Below are positions 10,871 through 24,363 of a stretch of 64,000 nt of DNA, in pieces. The first letter of the stretch is position 1; every line of letters starts with the position of its first letter. The DNA comes from Polytrichum commune (Eukaryota > Streptophyta > Polytrichopsida > Polytrichales > Polytrichaceae), in contig OX485808.1 of NCBI GenBank assembly GCA_950295325.1, positions 2,360,501-2,424,500 on the forward strand, read 5' to 3'. The position numbers and the translations under genes are program-made. Below the pieces are notes generated by a model. The model was given only the letters and a program-made list of their open reading frames with translations. It did no database searches and was not told the origin of the DNA.

Positions 10871-13818
10871 CTAGCGGGTCTCAATTGTTTCTGGAGTTAT
10901 CTTGACAGCTTTCTTGCCGGCCATGTAAGTCAAATAAATCGTCCACACAAAGGAGAAGCAGTTGCTAACAAACGGCTGCACACAACGAGATCAAGAACAG
11001 TATTAATACAGACCATAAGCCCTTCTTATGCAGAAACTGCTTGAACCCCAAACTACAAACAGGAGAAACAACAATAAGACCAAGAGAACAGATGAATGAT
11101 TTTGAACAAGAGCATTTCACTAATGAGCTGTCTCGAGTCCAAGAGCACATTGGAGAACCCTTGAGACAGCTATTTATGAGTTGGATGCACAACTGTGGAA
11201 TGGCTTAACAAGCAGATTACGAATGCTAGTGTTTGAAGCATTCATCACAGTACAGAATCTGTGCTCTTGAGATTAGTAAAAAAGTCACAAAGATCATTAA
11301 AGATGACTGAAAAAGTAGGTAGTTGTGATGGTGGAGTTTCTTCCATGAAAACACAATTGATACACTCAACACAAAAACTACTCAGGTCCTGGCCATGCAC
11401 CTTGCAATCAACATAGGGTAAAGGCTAGAAAACAGGGCAGATTAACTTTGAAAGTACCTGGAGGTGCAGAGGTATGTAACGATAAGTGATAAAGTCACAT
11501 GCTGGCCAGTACATAAGGCCACCTTTCAATGTAGGAATAAGATCTCTTTGCAACCTCTCGGTTATCTGTGATCCTCTCTCACCTGGACTCCAACAAAATT
11601 AATTATAAGACAGATTACCAAGATACAATATTATATTATGACTTCATGCAAATGCCACAATTTCATCTAAAGTGCTAACATCTAGCTAGGTTGAATGAAG
11701 ATAAACTTGGCCAAATAGAATATGATAGAACAAGAGAGCAAACATGTAAACCACCAGAAGCATTAATATCAAAGTCAGATGTGAAGGACAAGAAGATCAC
11801 CCAAGATATTGGTAATAGAAAGGAGACCAATAGGGTTCTGAACATAACAATATTATGTGACAAGCACTGATGTGCAAAAAAATCGAATGCCAACCATGGC
11901 TTGTCTCTCTAACGGAAATGAGATGGACGAATCATTACCTTGAGCATAGGAATTAACAGTAAAGAAGACGGCACAGAATGCTGGTCCATAGAACAGTTGT
12001 CCCAAGACTAGCTTCTTCAAGGTACTAACCATGTCACGGTTAGGGAAAAACTTTGCTACTGCACCAAACCATAGGTGCAGGCAAGGCCCTGACATGAGTA
12101 AGCCCACAGCCAGCATGCGAGCACTCCTTGGTGCATCCCAAGTTACACCTTCTCCATCTTCTGCAGTTATAGCAGACAAACCCTGAACCAAAACTATTTA
12201 AAAATTAGGACATAGTAATTTACAATCACAGTATGACATGAGATAAAGTAACAAATAGACTGGATAATCTCAATTGAACATAGATGAAGGAATCAAAAAC
12301 CTGTTAAGAACACAAATATCACAAGACAGAAAAATATCACGAAAATCAATCAGGAAAACTCTCTTCCTCAAAATCTCAGAAAATCTCAGAAGTTATTGTT
12401 TATTGTGAAACTCTGCATCTTCTCGCCAGTAGTGAAGGGAGGTTCATGTAAGATGACAAGGTTGCAATGCATCTATCCCTTAAATGTGGGCCACCTGTGT
12501 ACACATGCCAATATGGCTAGGAAATATGCGGCTCTCATTATTGACTCACAATTTTCCATAAATTGTCAGTTCCAATATCTACTTTCTCCCCATGCCCACA
12601 TCACTATTATACCCTATATAACCAATTAATGACCTCGAGAATCTTCACTTTTCGATGCATTAGATATTCATATGAGCTCCGAAAATAAGGAGTAAGATGG
12701 CTTGGGACACGATTTGACATTGTCGATCATCTTGCACTAAGGTAAGTGGGCCTAATTCAGTTACTCTACTTAACAAACAACTTGTTTAAGTGGCGTGTTG
12801 TTTGGTGTGGATCTAAGAATGGACATCAAAAAGATATCATTGTTTAGAAAAAGGTTGAGCTACATGCTCAAAATTTGTTAACCACTCTAAGTCCAATAGT
12901 CAACATAATTGTTTGGGGGGGGGGGCTATATGATCATTTAAATCTCTACTTTGATAAAGAATAGTATATTCACATGAACTCCGGAAAATATGAGGGAAGT
13001 GGGTATGGACATGATTTGGAATTAACAGTCATCTCTCAAGAATTGCATGTGTTTCACGTTTTCGCGTCCTACAAGAAGTGAGTGCAGGGCTTAAGAATTC
13101 AAGGCCTGCTTACCTTACCAAAAATTACGAGGAAAATGGCGACGGACACGATTTGGAATTGGCAATTGTCTCGTACCAATTGCATGTTTCGCATCCTGGG
13201 CATGTTTCACATCCTAGGAGAAGTGGATGCAGAGCTAAATGTGTCAACACTTTACCTTACCTTACCTGTTTACCTTACCAGTCCAGCACTACATTTAGTT
13301 TATATGTTGTGTAAAAATTTGGAGAATTGTGTTAAAAGATTACCAACCTGAGAGCAGAGGTCGGAGCAAGTATAGATCGCACCAGCTGTCAAGCTCTTCG
13401 TCAAAAGAGGCCAGTCATCCAACTTCCTCAAGTACCAGGCCACAAAATTCAGTTTCGTCGTTGGAGATGCAGCCGGCATGGATGCAGTCTCAACCCTGAC
13501 ATCAGCCGCCTTGCGAGACTCCGTGATGGTCCTCCGCCCTCCCATTCTCCCCGCCACAACAACATCCCCATGGCGTCCATTTTCTCGCACAGCCTCTGCC
13601 AATCCAACAATTCTCCTTCCTTTCAGAACCTCATACAATCCAGACAGACCGCCGCCCTGTGCACCACCAGCCCTTACTGCAGCCCCGTGCAAGGGTTTTG
13701 CACTGAACTGCGAATGCGGGTGGGGGATTGGCGGTCCGCCGCGGCCGCGAAAATGGCTGGTGAGGGAGTTGGCGAGGAAAGGATTCTGGCGGCCTCTCCG
13801 CACGCCCTGCCTGAGCAT
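10871..13818 (-). CDS. Mpv17/PMP22 family membrane protein, 314 aa, 4 exons
   Basis: Exons on the minus strand: 13818-13348, 12182-11939, 11582-11458 and 10975-10871. All introns are GT-AG with phases 0, 1 and 0, and the total is 945 nt including the TAG. Residues 1 to about 120 are Arg/Gly/Ala-rich and look like an organelle targeting region. The family domain starts at about 124 (AWYLRKLDDWPLLTKSLTAG). It includes LHLWFGAVAKFFP in exon 2, RDLIPTLKGGLMYWPACDF (251-269) and RYIPLHLQ in exon 3, and VWTIYLTYMAGKKAV in exon 4. The Trp-Pro signature near 264 is diagnostic. Relatives are four-helix proteins of the inner mitochondrial, peroxisomal or plastid membranes, some forming channels; the substrate is unknown. 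The start is the first in-frame ATG (13818). A telo-box lies about 90 bases upstream of it. Confidence 0.9.
12630..13280. repeat. Two MITE-like copies inside the first intron of the Mpv17-like gene
   Basis: Segments at about 12640-12740 and 12960-13080 both read ATTCATATGAGCTCCGAAAA-type sequence, followed by AAGTGGGTATGGACATGATT-type sequence and ATTGCATGTTTC. They match parts of the AAGGTAGA-ended family seen intact at 14013-14429. An 11-base G tract lies at 12915-12925 at the place where the family has a G-rich stretch. A third piece with the same words lies at 13130-13220. Confidence 0.5.
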
Positions 13819-13906
13819 TGCTGCCCTGCCTTGTATTACCTGGCTATGGCAAAACCCTGGCTGCAAACGCTGCAACAGAGCGAGTCTTCCTCCCTGCGAG
13901 ACACAG

Positions 13907-13922
13907 AACCCTAAACCCTAAC
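13907..13922 (-). promoter_or_regulatory. Telo-box in the leader of the Mpv17-like gene
   Basis: The plus strand reads AACCCTAAACCCTAAC, two plant telomere-type units in the presumed 5' leader or start region. Single telo-box cores also sit just before the BE1-type gene (AACCCTAAAC at about 37201) and the SUF4 gene (TAGGGTTT at 18585-18592). In plants telo-boxes near transcription starts mark housekeeping and growth-related genes; the function here is inference. Confidence 0.45.
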
Positions 13923-14012
13923 AAAGTGTTTCTGGGCCCACATACACATGTGACCTTTCCTTTGTGCACATTGAATGGGTGCACTTTTTCTCCTTTTTTG
14001 TTGTTAAAATGT

Positions 14013-14429
14013 AAGGTAGACGTGCCTAATTCAGTTACTTTTCTTAATTGGTCACCTACATTTAAATGGTATGTGGTTTTTTGGTGTGGCTCCAAGAATG
14101 GATAATAAAAAAAACATATGTTAGAAAGAGAGGTTGGACTATATGTTCAAAATATGATAACCGTTTTAGGTTTTATAATCGACATAATTGGAAGGACTAT
14201 ATGACCATTTACTGAGCACAATAATCCTCACTTTGATAATGAATAAGCCATTCATATGAACTCCTAAAAGTATGAGGAAAGTGGCTATGGCCTTGATTTA
14301 GATTTGTTGACCATCTTAAACTAGCACATGTTTCATGTCTTAGGAGAAATGGATTATTCAAAAAGAAACAAAACAAAACAAAACAAAACACACACACACA
14401 CACACACACATTTAAAACCCATCTACCTT
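14013..14429. mobile_element. MITE, about 417 bp, ends AAGGTAGA, with internal (CA)n
   Basis: The left end AAGGTAGACGTGCCTAATTC and the inverted right end AAGGTAGATGGGTTTTAAAT share a terminal inverted repeat. The body is shared with copies at 18230-18445, 28765-29128, 29833-30204 and, more weakly, 59890-60130. This copy carries (AAAAC)n then (CA)n at about 14366-14410. No open frame. No target duplication is clear, so the superfamily cannot be named. Confidence 0.6.
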
Positions 14430-17400
14430 GGACGTGCCTTATGCGGATATTTTCCTCCTTGCACCCACTTCTTGTAGGATGTTGAACATACAATTGGTGC
14501 AAGATAACTAACATATCCAAATTGTGCCCATAGTCATTTGTCTCATAATTTTGGAGCTCGTATAAATGTTGTATTCATTATCAAAATGAAGATTTCCTTG
14601 CTCATTAAGTGGTCATATAGGTCCCCCTCGAATCTAGAAAAAATTAGCATATTTTGAGCATGTGGTCCAATCTCATTTTAACATATGTATAAATAGCATG
14701 CGTTCTTGAATCCACACCACACCAAATACTAATGAGACACATGTTTCCAAATGGTTAATGTGTTGGATTTAAGCACATCTATCTTAAGTGCCGCTTTACA
14801 CATTGACCAAGAGCCACAAAAATCTAAGGGCCCTTGAAAAATCATCCAAAGACCGTGCCATGGAAAATAAAATTCCAATTTTACATATGATGGGCCCTCA
14901 AGCTTCGTTTAAAAACCTTAACATAGATGTCAAATTGGGGGGTTGACCACCATCTCAATTAAATAAATCAGTAGTCTATAACAATATAAGAATGGTGCTA
15001 TAGATACCTACATTTGCACAAATGCTTATATTCAATTTAGTAATATTAAATATGTATTATATATAAATAATACAAGATCGGATGAAATCGTATAAATATG
15101 GTGATTCGTGACATAAATTTAATGGTTTAAAATTATGAAATTATAAATAATATTAATTTATACAAATTTCCATCTACTGACCTTTTTTATTACAATACTA
15201 TTGAATAGTGAAAGGAAATATATAAAGAATGGCAATTAAATATTGTACTCATATTTTATACTATCATGATAAACTTTAATAAATGATATCATATCAGTTA
15301 AACCCTAAATCTACAAGATGTTTAAGGTTATACATTTGGTGGATGGGAGCAAGATGATCCGAGTACTTTAATTCTAATCATTGATTTCCTCAAGAACATT
15401 GTTTGGTTTCTTCACAGTAGGGTGGCGGACAAGAGTATTCTAGGGTTGATGTTGAAGAAGATTAATCAATGTGAATATTAAATGAAAACGGTGTCTATAC
15501 GAGACATGTTGGTGCAACTTGGTATCTTATTTGGTAGTATGGAGTAAATTGGAGAGATCATGTACAATGTACATATCTACTTGTGATGGATATTTAGGAT
15601 AGTTTGCATTTTTAAAGTATATTTTGCATTTTTTTCCCTTGCAAGTACAAAGGTTTGATCAATATGTTCTTGGAAACCACATGTAGATGTTATCAATCTA
15701 CGCAAATCTTTAAATATGTGTATTGTATTTTCATTTTTGAAAGTTATTCTACGTTGTCCAACAATTTTGAGCTAATTTTGATTTATTTTAGAAAATAATT
15801 TACAATATTTTCCATAAGAAATGCATATCGGCTATGATCAACACTTTTTTTTTTATCAAGTTCTGAAATATCATAGAGAGCTCTTTATTTCAACATGGGC
15901 ATGCTAAAAACATTAAATAATACCACTTGGTAGGGTCTGACATTGCAAATCAATGATCTTAATTTTCATTCATACCCTGCCAAATTTATAGTAATTTCAG
16001 TCACTTTACTTTGACTATTGTTTTATTTCATGAAGAATGGGTGTGGTCGCTTTATGAATGATAGGTGTGTGAGGAGTGGTAGTGCTTTATGAGTTTTATA
16101 AGCAATAATTTGCAATATGATTGTTAGCTCATGAGAGCTATGAACGTTAATGACATGTTTACAAGATAGATAAATAGATAGAAACTCCGGTCCCTTTGAA
16201 GGGGCCAGCGTGAATAAAGTGTCCGTTCGTAATGTCAATGACCGACATGTTTACAACATATAAGTCATTGCAAGTGTCCTCATCGTCTTGGCTTTGCATC
16301 TCGGAGGTTTGTAGTCTAATTATTTGAAGCTTTCATTCTAGTAGATTCACTATTAGGTACTTGTATTTGAATTAGTTTACTTTATGAGACCAACTTTTTG
16401 TGCCTGAGGCTAGATTACCAAAATGTAGGTACGGGCTTCAATTTACAACTTTACTTTAATATATTTGCAAATTTTCAAACTATGCGTTGTATACATGTGC
16501 ATGTGTCTAAATGTGATTGAATTGTGGCAAGGCTGATATTCAACTCCAAGATAAATGGTGTTGACAACAATGTTTGAGTAGGTGACAATTAATGATGTTT
16601 GGCCTTGGAAAACAATCTACAATTCGTGAAGAAGTTTTTCCTACCCTACCATACAAGGTTTTATACAAGGTTTTAGTATGGGACCATACATAAAGTCTAT
16701 TACAACTTTCCGTATTGAGCATAATATTTACGTGGTGTTTGTAAAGTCTCAAATTCATATTAATTCAATAAACCACAACTTTGATCAATGACAAACTTGA
16801 GCATTCAAATGAACCCTTCGTGGTATGTGATGTGCATGCACATTGTCATCATCAATGAAGGTTTAATGAGATGTTTGGATAGGTACTCATGATTGTTTGA
16901 CAATGTGTAGCATCGCTAAGAGGTTTTAGCATAACATTAAAGATGATAGTATCAACTTCAAACACCTCGAGGTGGTGGCCACTTACATTGGCACACATGT
17001 ACGCAAGAGCATGTAGAGAAATTTTAAATAATTATATTAAAAAATGTGGCAATTATATCAAATTGTATATTGAAGTTGATGAGGTAAGCAATTAACATGA
17101 TGATGCGATGATGTTGGATACAACATCACTTGATTTTGCTATTGCTTCGTTAAGTATTTGTGTACAAAAAGGACACTTTTCTTAGGCGCCTCTCCATGAC
17201 ACAATTCTATTCACAAGGTGAGACACAACCATATTGTAATTGAAGTATACATCATTATCAAACTTGCACTTCAACATCAAACATCTCACAAATATTTGGG
17301 AACCTGAAGTACAACATATGCATTTGGATGAAACAAGTATGTGAAAGCGTTGCGACTACAAAAAACATGCAAAAATACACTATATAATAATAAATTGAGA

Positions 17401-17656
17401 TGGTAGGTTGATACAAGAGCCATAATGTGAAATGGAGTTATTCAATAGAGCTCGACAACTTCCCATAAATCCTTGTACATTTGAAGTCATATTTCTTTGC
17501 AATGAGAGAGATTGGTTATTCAAATTTACAAAAACATAAATGTGATAAAAATCACACTTTGATGGAAATTCTAATTTTAATGTTATTTTATTTTTAAATG
17601 TATTTAATTAAAACACAATAATCAATACATACAACTATATATAGCGTTATATAGTG

Positions 17657-17701
<45 letters not shown>

Positions 17702-18565
17702 TAGAGAGAGAGAGATTATCACTAACTTTAAGGAATTTATTTAGGTACAAATCTCATTAGCTTTAATATTGTTATTCTTTTAACATATATGAGATTATTG
17801 ATTATTGTGATAATCTAATATACGAAATTAGTTCAAAAATATATTTCCAATTTGGTCCAATATTGTGATAAGTTAGAATTGGTTATTTTAATATTAAAAT
17901 AGACCATAGCAAGAAATAGTAGTCACATTGGAGAATATAATATAGGTTAATAATTTATTATTATTTTTATTAATATAACACACATCTCTAGATGTAACAT
18001 ACCATTGGGTATTTGGCCCTTGAATTTGACAGTTCCATATTTAGCTTTGAAATTATAAATAAATTCGTGAGTAAATAACGCTCGAAATATTCCATTTTTA
18101 AAAATTTGATTATTATTGATGCTTCATGTTTGGGTTTTGTACAAAGACGTCCAATTAGATAATCATCTTATTACACAAAATATTAATAAACATAAAGATG
18201 ATTAATAAAATCAACATAAAATCAACATAATTGGGGGGGGGGGGAGCTTATAGGACCATTTAGTGAGCACAAGGATCTTCAATTTAATATGAACGAGACA
18301 TTCATACGAGCTCCGAATATTACGAGGAAAATGGCCACAACCTTGATTTAGATTTGCTAACAATTTTCCACCAATCATGTGTTTCATATCCTAGGAGAAG
18401 TGGGCTACTTGGAAAATGTAACCATTTAAGACCCATCTACCTTTACTCCGTAAATTAGTTTGACTCTATGAGCACGAAATCCAACAACATCTCCCAAAAA
18501 GTGCAAGTTCCAAGGCCTAAGTGTGGCTCCACACAAAAGGTATGGACATAAAACTCTACTTTCCA
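14430..18565. other. AT-rich intergenic region with microsatellite and MITE debris
   Basis: No open frame over 75 codons looks coding. A partial GGGCCGCTTTA-type end lies near 14793, an (AT)n tract at about 17660-17699 followed by (AG)n, and a partial AAGGTAGA-family MITE at 18230-18445 with a 12-base G run (18233-18244). The stretch 15000-18200 is otherwise featureless and very AT-rich, as expected for old degraded transposons. Confidence 0.4.
18230..18445. mobile_element. Partial AAGGTAGA-family MITE next to the SUF4 promoter
   Basis: The words GAGCTCCGAAT, ATGGCCACAACCTTGATTTA and CCTAGGAGAAGTGGGCTA follow in the same order as in the 14013-14429 element, and the right end ACCCATCTACCTT is kept. 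The left end is missing or replaced. It ends only about 320 bp before the SUF4 start codon, so it may contribute to that promoter. Confidence 0.5.
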
Positions 18566-18765
18566 CCGGCTACAGCCGGTGGCCTAGGGTTTGGGGGAGA
18601 GCAGAGCAGAGTGACAGAAACACACTGAAGCAAACAAAGTTTTTCGCACACAAACCAAACCGTGGTCGAAGGCGGACGACAGCGCATTATTAGAGCAGCC
18701 AGGAGCGGAGCGCAAGAAGATTCAGTTGCCGAGTGAGTTCTCTGTAGCCTCGAGGTCCCGGCATC

Positions 18766-21700
18766 ATGGGGAAGAAGAAGAAGAAAACGTACAAAGTGTG
18801 GTGTTTTTACTGCGAGCGGGAGTTCGAGGACGAGAAGATTTTGATACAGCACCAGAAGGCCAAGCACTTCAAGTGCCATGTGTGTCATAAGAAGCTCTCC
18901 TCCGCGGGCGGAATGCTCATCCACGTTCTCCAAGTCCACAAGGAGTCTGTCTCCAAGTGAGTGCCTTATGTGGATTTTTTTGGGTTTTGGTGTTGGTTTT
19001 GATGCTCTGGGGACAAATCTGTGTCGAGGGAGCTCTGTGTCTCGGAAACTACGGCATTCCTGTTGATTTCTTTCTTCTTTCGAGCATCTTATTTGTTCAA
19101 TTCAATGCTCGTACTGAGGAGAGAGTAACTAGCGAGAGTGACTAGAGAGAGAGAGAGTAGAGAGGGAGAGATGACGTGAATGAGAGACGCTTCACTTTGA
19201 TGAAGCGAGCCGCAGACTCACCTGTAAACCCGAGAGGTAGGGTACTGGAGGATGGCTGAGGGACAAGGCCTCCTGTTTCCTGTTAGGGGCGGAACAACTC
19301 TGTCTTGGAAACTAAGCCACTATCATCGAGTTTATTTTCTTCGTTCCAACCTCTCATTTGTCCAATATTTTTCTCTTACTGATGAGCGAGTACGTAGCCT
19401 CATAAGTCCCGATGTTCGGAGGTGCTTAGAATTTGTGCACGGTGATTTCAGCTTGAAACCTAATTCTGGCATTTCATCTTTTGAGGTCATTATGAAGGAA
19501 GTGGGAAATGTTTGTCGGTCCTCCTCTTAGAGGAGAGAAGAGATGACTCTAATGTTGCCACCGGCGTGAATTATGGTGGTGCTTCATCTTTGAGTTTCGA
19601 GTTAGGGCTAAGCCTACATGTAAAACCGAAACAGGTATCATGAGAATTAGAGAGCCCCGGAGACTACTGCTTCCCTTACACTTTGAACGGGCACAGACAA
19701 GCTGACTGCACCTTTCTCATTCAAGGGCAAGCCCCTAGGTTCCCACATGGGTGGAGGAAATTATCTGGTTCACCTGGATACCTCCACTATCATTGGCTGG
19801 ACCGGAAATCAAGTGCCCATCCGAGCATTATTTCGGCCTTAGACGGTTTAACCTCGGAGTTCCCATATTGTCCGGGTTAAGGCCTCAGGTTAGGTTCAAG
19901 CCACCCTCTTGCTTAGAGAATTTAGGATAAGCCCCTTGGTGGAAAAAACCTCACGAAGAAGGTCCTTGAGTTTCTCTGCTGTTGTTGGCCTCTGGTTAGA
20001 TCAAGCTTTAAGAGTAAGCTACAGTGAAGCAGTCCATCGAGGTCATGACACCTTGATTAATTTCAAACCTGTTTTTTTTCTGTGGATTGCATGCCACAAA
20101 GCTGCTGCTATCTTTTACAGTAGGCTGCTGAATTAATTTCTGTGAACAATTTGTAAGAACCGCATAGCTGTTGTCATCAATCATGAAGGATCAATGTTGG
20201 GTAAAATGTGACTCTTGAAGCCTAGAGTACAGTGGATCATGATAGTATTAGAGGTTGATAGCTGATTTGAGTTGCAAAGCTTTATGAAAGTGGTGTTTGC
20301 AATGCAGGATTCCTAATGCCAAGCCGGAAAGAGAAGCCCTAACGGACCTGGAAATTTATGGTATGGAGGGCATTCCAGCTGACATTTTAGCGGCTCATGA
20401 TGGGGATGGGTATGATGGTAAGCACACTGGTCTGCTTCACGTAATCATGGGTCTGCGGGTTTCCTTGAAACCAAATATAATCATGTATATCATGTTTGTG
20501 CTGGGTATAACATTGCTCAATGCTGGGTGAGGCTGCTAATGTCATGCCACTCAGTTGAATGGCTGGTACTTCTCCGTTGCTGTAGCAAATTATCATCTGG
20601 TTTTACTTTGTCAGGAGGTGATGAGGTGATTAGGATGATGCGGCCAATTGCCACGCTTTCTCTTACCACCTCTTTGTGTTTCTCTCACTAACATCACTGC
20701 TTTGGATGGTAAGTGCAATGACCAACCTGCAATTTGCATGTATGTTTACCCATAAAACCTCAGTAGGCATGTTGAGCAAGGCTTTAGGTCAGAGTTGGCC
20801 AGCTTCAGGGCACCCTTAAAAGGCTATAAGAACAGTACGAGTGTAAGAAGGGGTTGTGCAGATTGCTTTTATATGTAGCTTTTCAGGACCTTCAAGGAAT
20901 TTTAGGTCGCTTGCTCTTCCAATGTCACGCCATTGATGATCATGTGTACATGACTTTTCTTGTAGTTCATCTGTGTCATGGTGAGAACTTTATCTACCAT
21001 CAATCAGAGTCTCTGAGTGTGCAAATTGTACTAACGTGTTAATTTGTCACTTTCATTGGAATTTGCACTATGAGCAAAGTTTGATTCAATTAGTTGTTGC
21101 ATGAAAATTCTGCTGTTAATGTTCATTGGGAGCCTCGGCTCACGCAGAGGATGAAAACCCTTCAAAGGTTGCAAAGGTGGAGGTTCCCCCTTCATTACCC
21201 TTTGTTGGGGGGGTAGTGATGGGATCGAATGCACTTGGTATGCCCCCACAACCAATGTATACTGCAATGCAGCCTATGTAAGTCATTCTTCAAACCCTTA
21301 CATTGCGGTGCTTGTCTGTTTTGCCAGGTATTAATGGATGCTTGGTTTCACTCAAGGTGCGTAGGTCATTTCTTCAATAAGTCTAGGCTTGTATCAATGT
21401 CGTCTACTTGTGTGTGTGTTCTCTTGCTGCCAAAAGGTGGCTGCAGAGGACCACAAGGTGGTTAGTCAGTTGTTGTAAGCAGCCAATATTTTTGCATACA
21501 TGTCAAAGATGAATACAATCCACTTATGTCAATCACTTGGTTGGTAGCAAAGCTTTGCTAAGTCGCTTTTGTGTTTCAGGTACAGGCCATCACCAGGATC
21601 TGGTCCTCGGCCACCTCCAAACTGGCAGCCGCAACCTCCACCCCCTCAAGGGTGGAACTCTTCTCCTATTCCTGGCCAGCCAGGGCCTCCTCGCATGCCC

Positions 21701-22967
21701 CAACCTCCACAGCCTCTATTTCCCATCCAGGGGCAACGTCCTCCCACTACAGGACCTCCGTCTCAACCCCCTTCACAACCATTATTTCCAATTCGCCCCC
21801 CTCTACCTCCAGGTTCAGCTCCACCACCTGCACCACGACCATTGTTCCCTGTAGGTCAGCCACCAAGCACGCCCCCTCCTCCTCCTTCAATGCCACTGCA
21901 GACTCCTGCCGGGTCACATTTGAAGCCATCACCGCACAATTCTGGAGAGTATCAGACTGGTAATGCAGGAAATGTGACTCCTCCTCTGCCTCCACCTGGA
22001 GCACCTTCTGGTCTGCCAAAAACTCAAGGAATGAACCCAAGATTGCCTCCACCTTTACCTTTTGGAGGTGAGTGTTATTGACTGTTCTAACGTTTTCTAT
22101 GTTTAACCCTGGGTATAAATCCAGATTTTGAGTATTTCGAATTGAGTTTTCTGGTTCTTTATACTGTTTTGTCTTTACTCACTATCATAACTGTGCAATG
22201 TCTGCCTGTGCATTCTGAATTGGTGAGTTGATAGAAAAGTATGGCTTTAAGTTTCTATTGTGTGGTTATGATTACAGCTATGGGTGGACCTCCACCACCA
22301 CCTCCCAGTAGCCACATGTACTCCTCTGGTCCCAATACAGGTGGCCCATCTATTGGACCTCCTCCTGTCATCTCCAACAAACCACCAGGCCTCCCTGGCA
22401 GCACCAATGAAGTCTACTTAGTGTGGGATGATGAGGCTTTCTCTATGGTGAGTTTTTGCGTCAATCCTTCACCTTGTGAGTCTATGGAATGTGCCAATAT
22501 GTGTGGCTGTTGACATTTCTTTGTTGTGAATCTCAAATATTCCTGATCACTGACTTTCTGCTGCAGCAACAAGTTCTATGTTGTAGGTACAGTTGTATAT
22601 GTTATTCTAACCATTGCATATCCAATACTTCTGCAGGAGGAACGTAGGGTGTCTCTGCGGCAGTATCAGGGTCATGATGAGACCATCCAGGTAAGTCATC
22701 ACTACTGTCATTCTACTTCAGAGATTCATGATTTGGAATATGTTGTGTGTATCTCAATCAATTGTGCACTCACTTCAGTTTTTCGTACTTCATAGCCACT
22801 ATTTGAGTTGTGCTTCTTGGCTTTGGCACATCTATTATACACAGACTGATGGTGAATGATGATACATTTTTTTCCTTTCTTTTCTACAGATGAGTTCTGT
22901 TGATGCTGCCATTGACAGAAGGATACTGGAGAGCAGGTTGGCCGGGCGCATGGGTTTTCATGTCTGA
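18766..22967 (+). CDS. SUF4/BuGZ-type C2H2 zinc-finger protein, 406 aa, 7 exons
   Basis: Exons: 18766-18956, 20308-20417, 21148-21277, 21580-22067, 22278-22447, 22637-22690 and 22890-22967; all introns GT-AG; 1221 nt in frame. Residues 1-64 carry two linked C2H2 fingers (C13, C16, H29, H34; C37, C40, H53, H58) after a Lys-rich start. Next comes the family signature IPNAKPERE with [16 protein letters not shown], then a Pro-rich region of low complexity (about 144-340). The tail holds [18 protein letters not shown] and [19 protein letters not shown]. This order matches Arabidopsis SUF4 (SUPPRESSOR OF FRIGIDA4, a transcription regulator in flowering control) and animal BuGZ/ZNF207 (a spindle and kinetochore protein). 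In a plant without FRIGIDA biology the ancestral role is uncertain. TAGGGTTT at 18585 lies in the likely promoter. Confidence 0.93.
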
Positions 22968-24363
22968 GAAGTTCTTGTATCAGGTGTTCTAGACTGATGT
23001 GTAGTTCCAACCCTATCTTGCCAGTTGAGGTATGATAAGACATTGTTGGAAGTCTGGTGGACAAGAAGTATCTTGCAAGCAATTGTCTAGGCCTCAAAGG
23101 GCAACAGTCTTTTGTCTCACAGGAGTTGCAGGGCCTCTCCTTCGATTGCACTACCTCCCTATTACTGGTACTCCTCGGAAGAATTTTTTTTGTACAAGTG
23201 ATTGGAAGATTCTCTTGGGTTGAAGGATTTGGTTGTACAATGGTGTAGCAATAGATGTTTGACTGAGGAATTATCTCACCGTAGGGCAAGACACCTTGTT
23301 GTCAAGTAAAATTTAAATCCTTATGCTCATGTGACCTGATTTGGGTTGTCACCACTTCAATCAAAGAAGTCTGAGTTTTGACCAATGCCATTAGTCTTGA
23401 GTGGATCCTGTAGGGTTTCTCTGTCCGTAATGGATGTGTGTTCGATCCTTTTGGAAATACTATTTGTGGGCTATCTGTTGAAAGTGTGATTTTGCTCAAG
23501 CACTTTTCAAAAGCTGTCAAAGACCTCTCTTACAATAGAAACGACTTGCTGCTTTTGATAGCTTTTGACAAGTGAAAGAGGCTTTTGAAAATAGAATGCT
23601 TAAATCCATGGCTTTCAATCATTCATACTAAATTTTTTTAATGAAGTTCATGTGACTTCAATAGTGCGGACTTGAAACAAATAGGCAAAAGCATCCCTTC
23701 GTTTCTATTGTCAAAATCTGTTGTCGAAATCATTCAACAGAAACGAAGTCAATAATTTTGCTTACCAAGGATCATAATAATCATTGCACAGCTTTGTTGA
23801 TATAGTACGACTCACTATTTCCAGATAGTCACAGTAAGTCGCATTTGTGTGTGTTTATTCAAGTCACTAATTTCTAGGTGCAATATTTTCTAGTGAGTTT
23901 CACAAAAAACTACCCATTAAGAAATAGCCAATTATTGTGACTGCTAGGACTCTTAAAACATTCAGATGTTTAGGTTTGTTTAGCAAAATTCTAGGTTATC
24001 AAATAAATCTTCAAAAACAAAATGATGATTGAATATTCTTGAGTCACATGAGTAGATTTGAGATGAAGCAACTGTGGTTGAGCATGAATTAGGTAGTGTC
24101 ACTTCTGAACTACATTTGTAACTCCCTAGTGATTACTTATGAACCAGGCTATATTCTCACAGATTTGAAGGCAATGTAGACTACATTCATACTCTATTTA
24201 GAAGAAATGAATGAATCCTGCAGAATTTGGCCTTGGTGACACCATTCTCAACAATGACTACAATAGCACTGAAACTTTCTGATGAATAAATTCTTTCATA
24301 GTACATAAATGTAATACTAAAGATCTTGTGCTGTCCATGTTGTCAAAACGTCCCATGTGCTCA
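22968..24363. other. Intergenic between convergent SUF4 and BE1-type genes
   Basis: The two genes point at each other, so this stretch must hold both 3'-UTRs. About 23500-23760 contains inverted words (AATAGAAACGACTTGC against GAAACGAAGTC; GCTTTTGACAAGTGAAAGAG and relatives) that could form a weak hairpin. No gene or full transposon was recognised. Confidence 0.35.

Noticed and set aside
13478-13921. Plus-strand 147-aa and 114-aa frames opposite the Mpv17 first exon
   Set aside because: GC-rich antisense shadows. The minus-strand frame carries the Mpv17 domain and a good splice donor.
21571-21963. Ser/Thr-rich and Leu-rich alternative frames over the Pro-rich SUF4 exon 4
   Set aside because: Composition shadows of a CCN-rich exon. 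The frame joined to the fingers and the conserved tail is the coding one.
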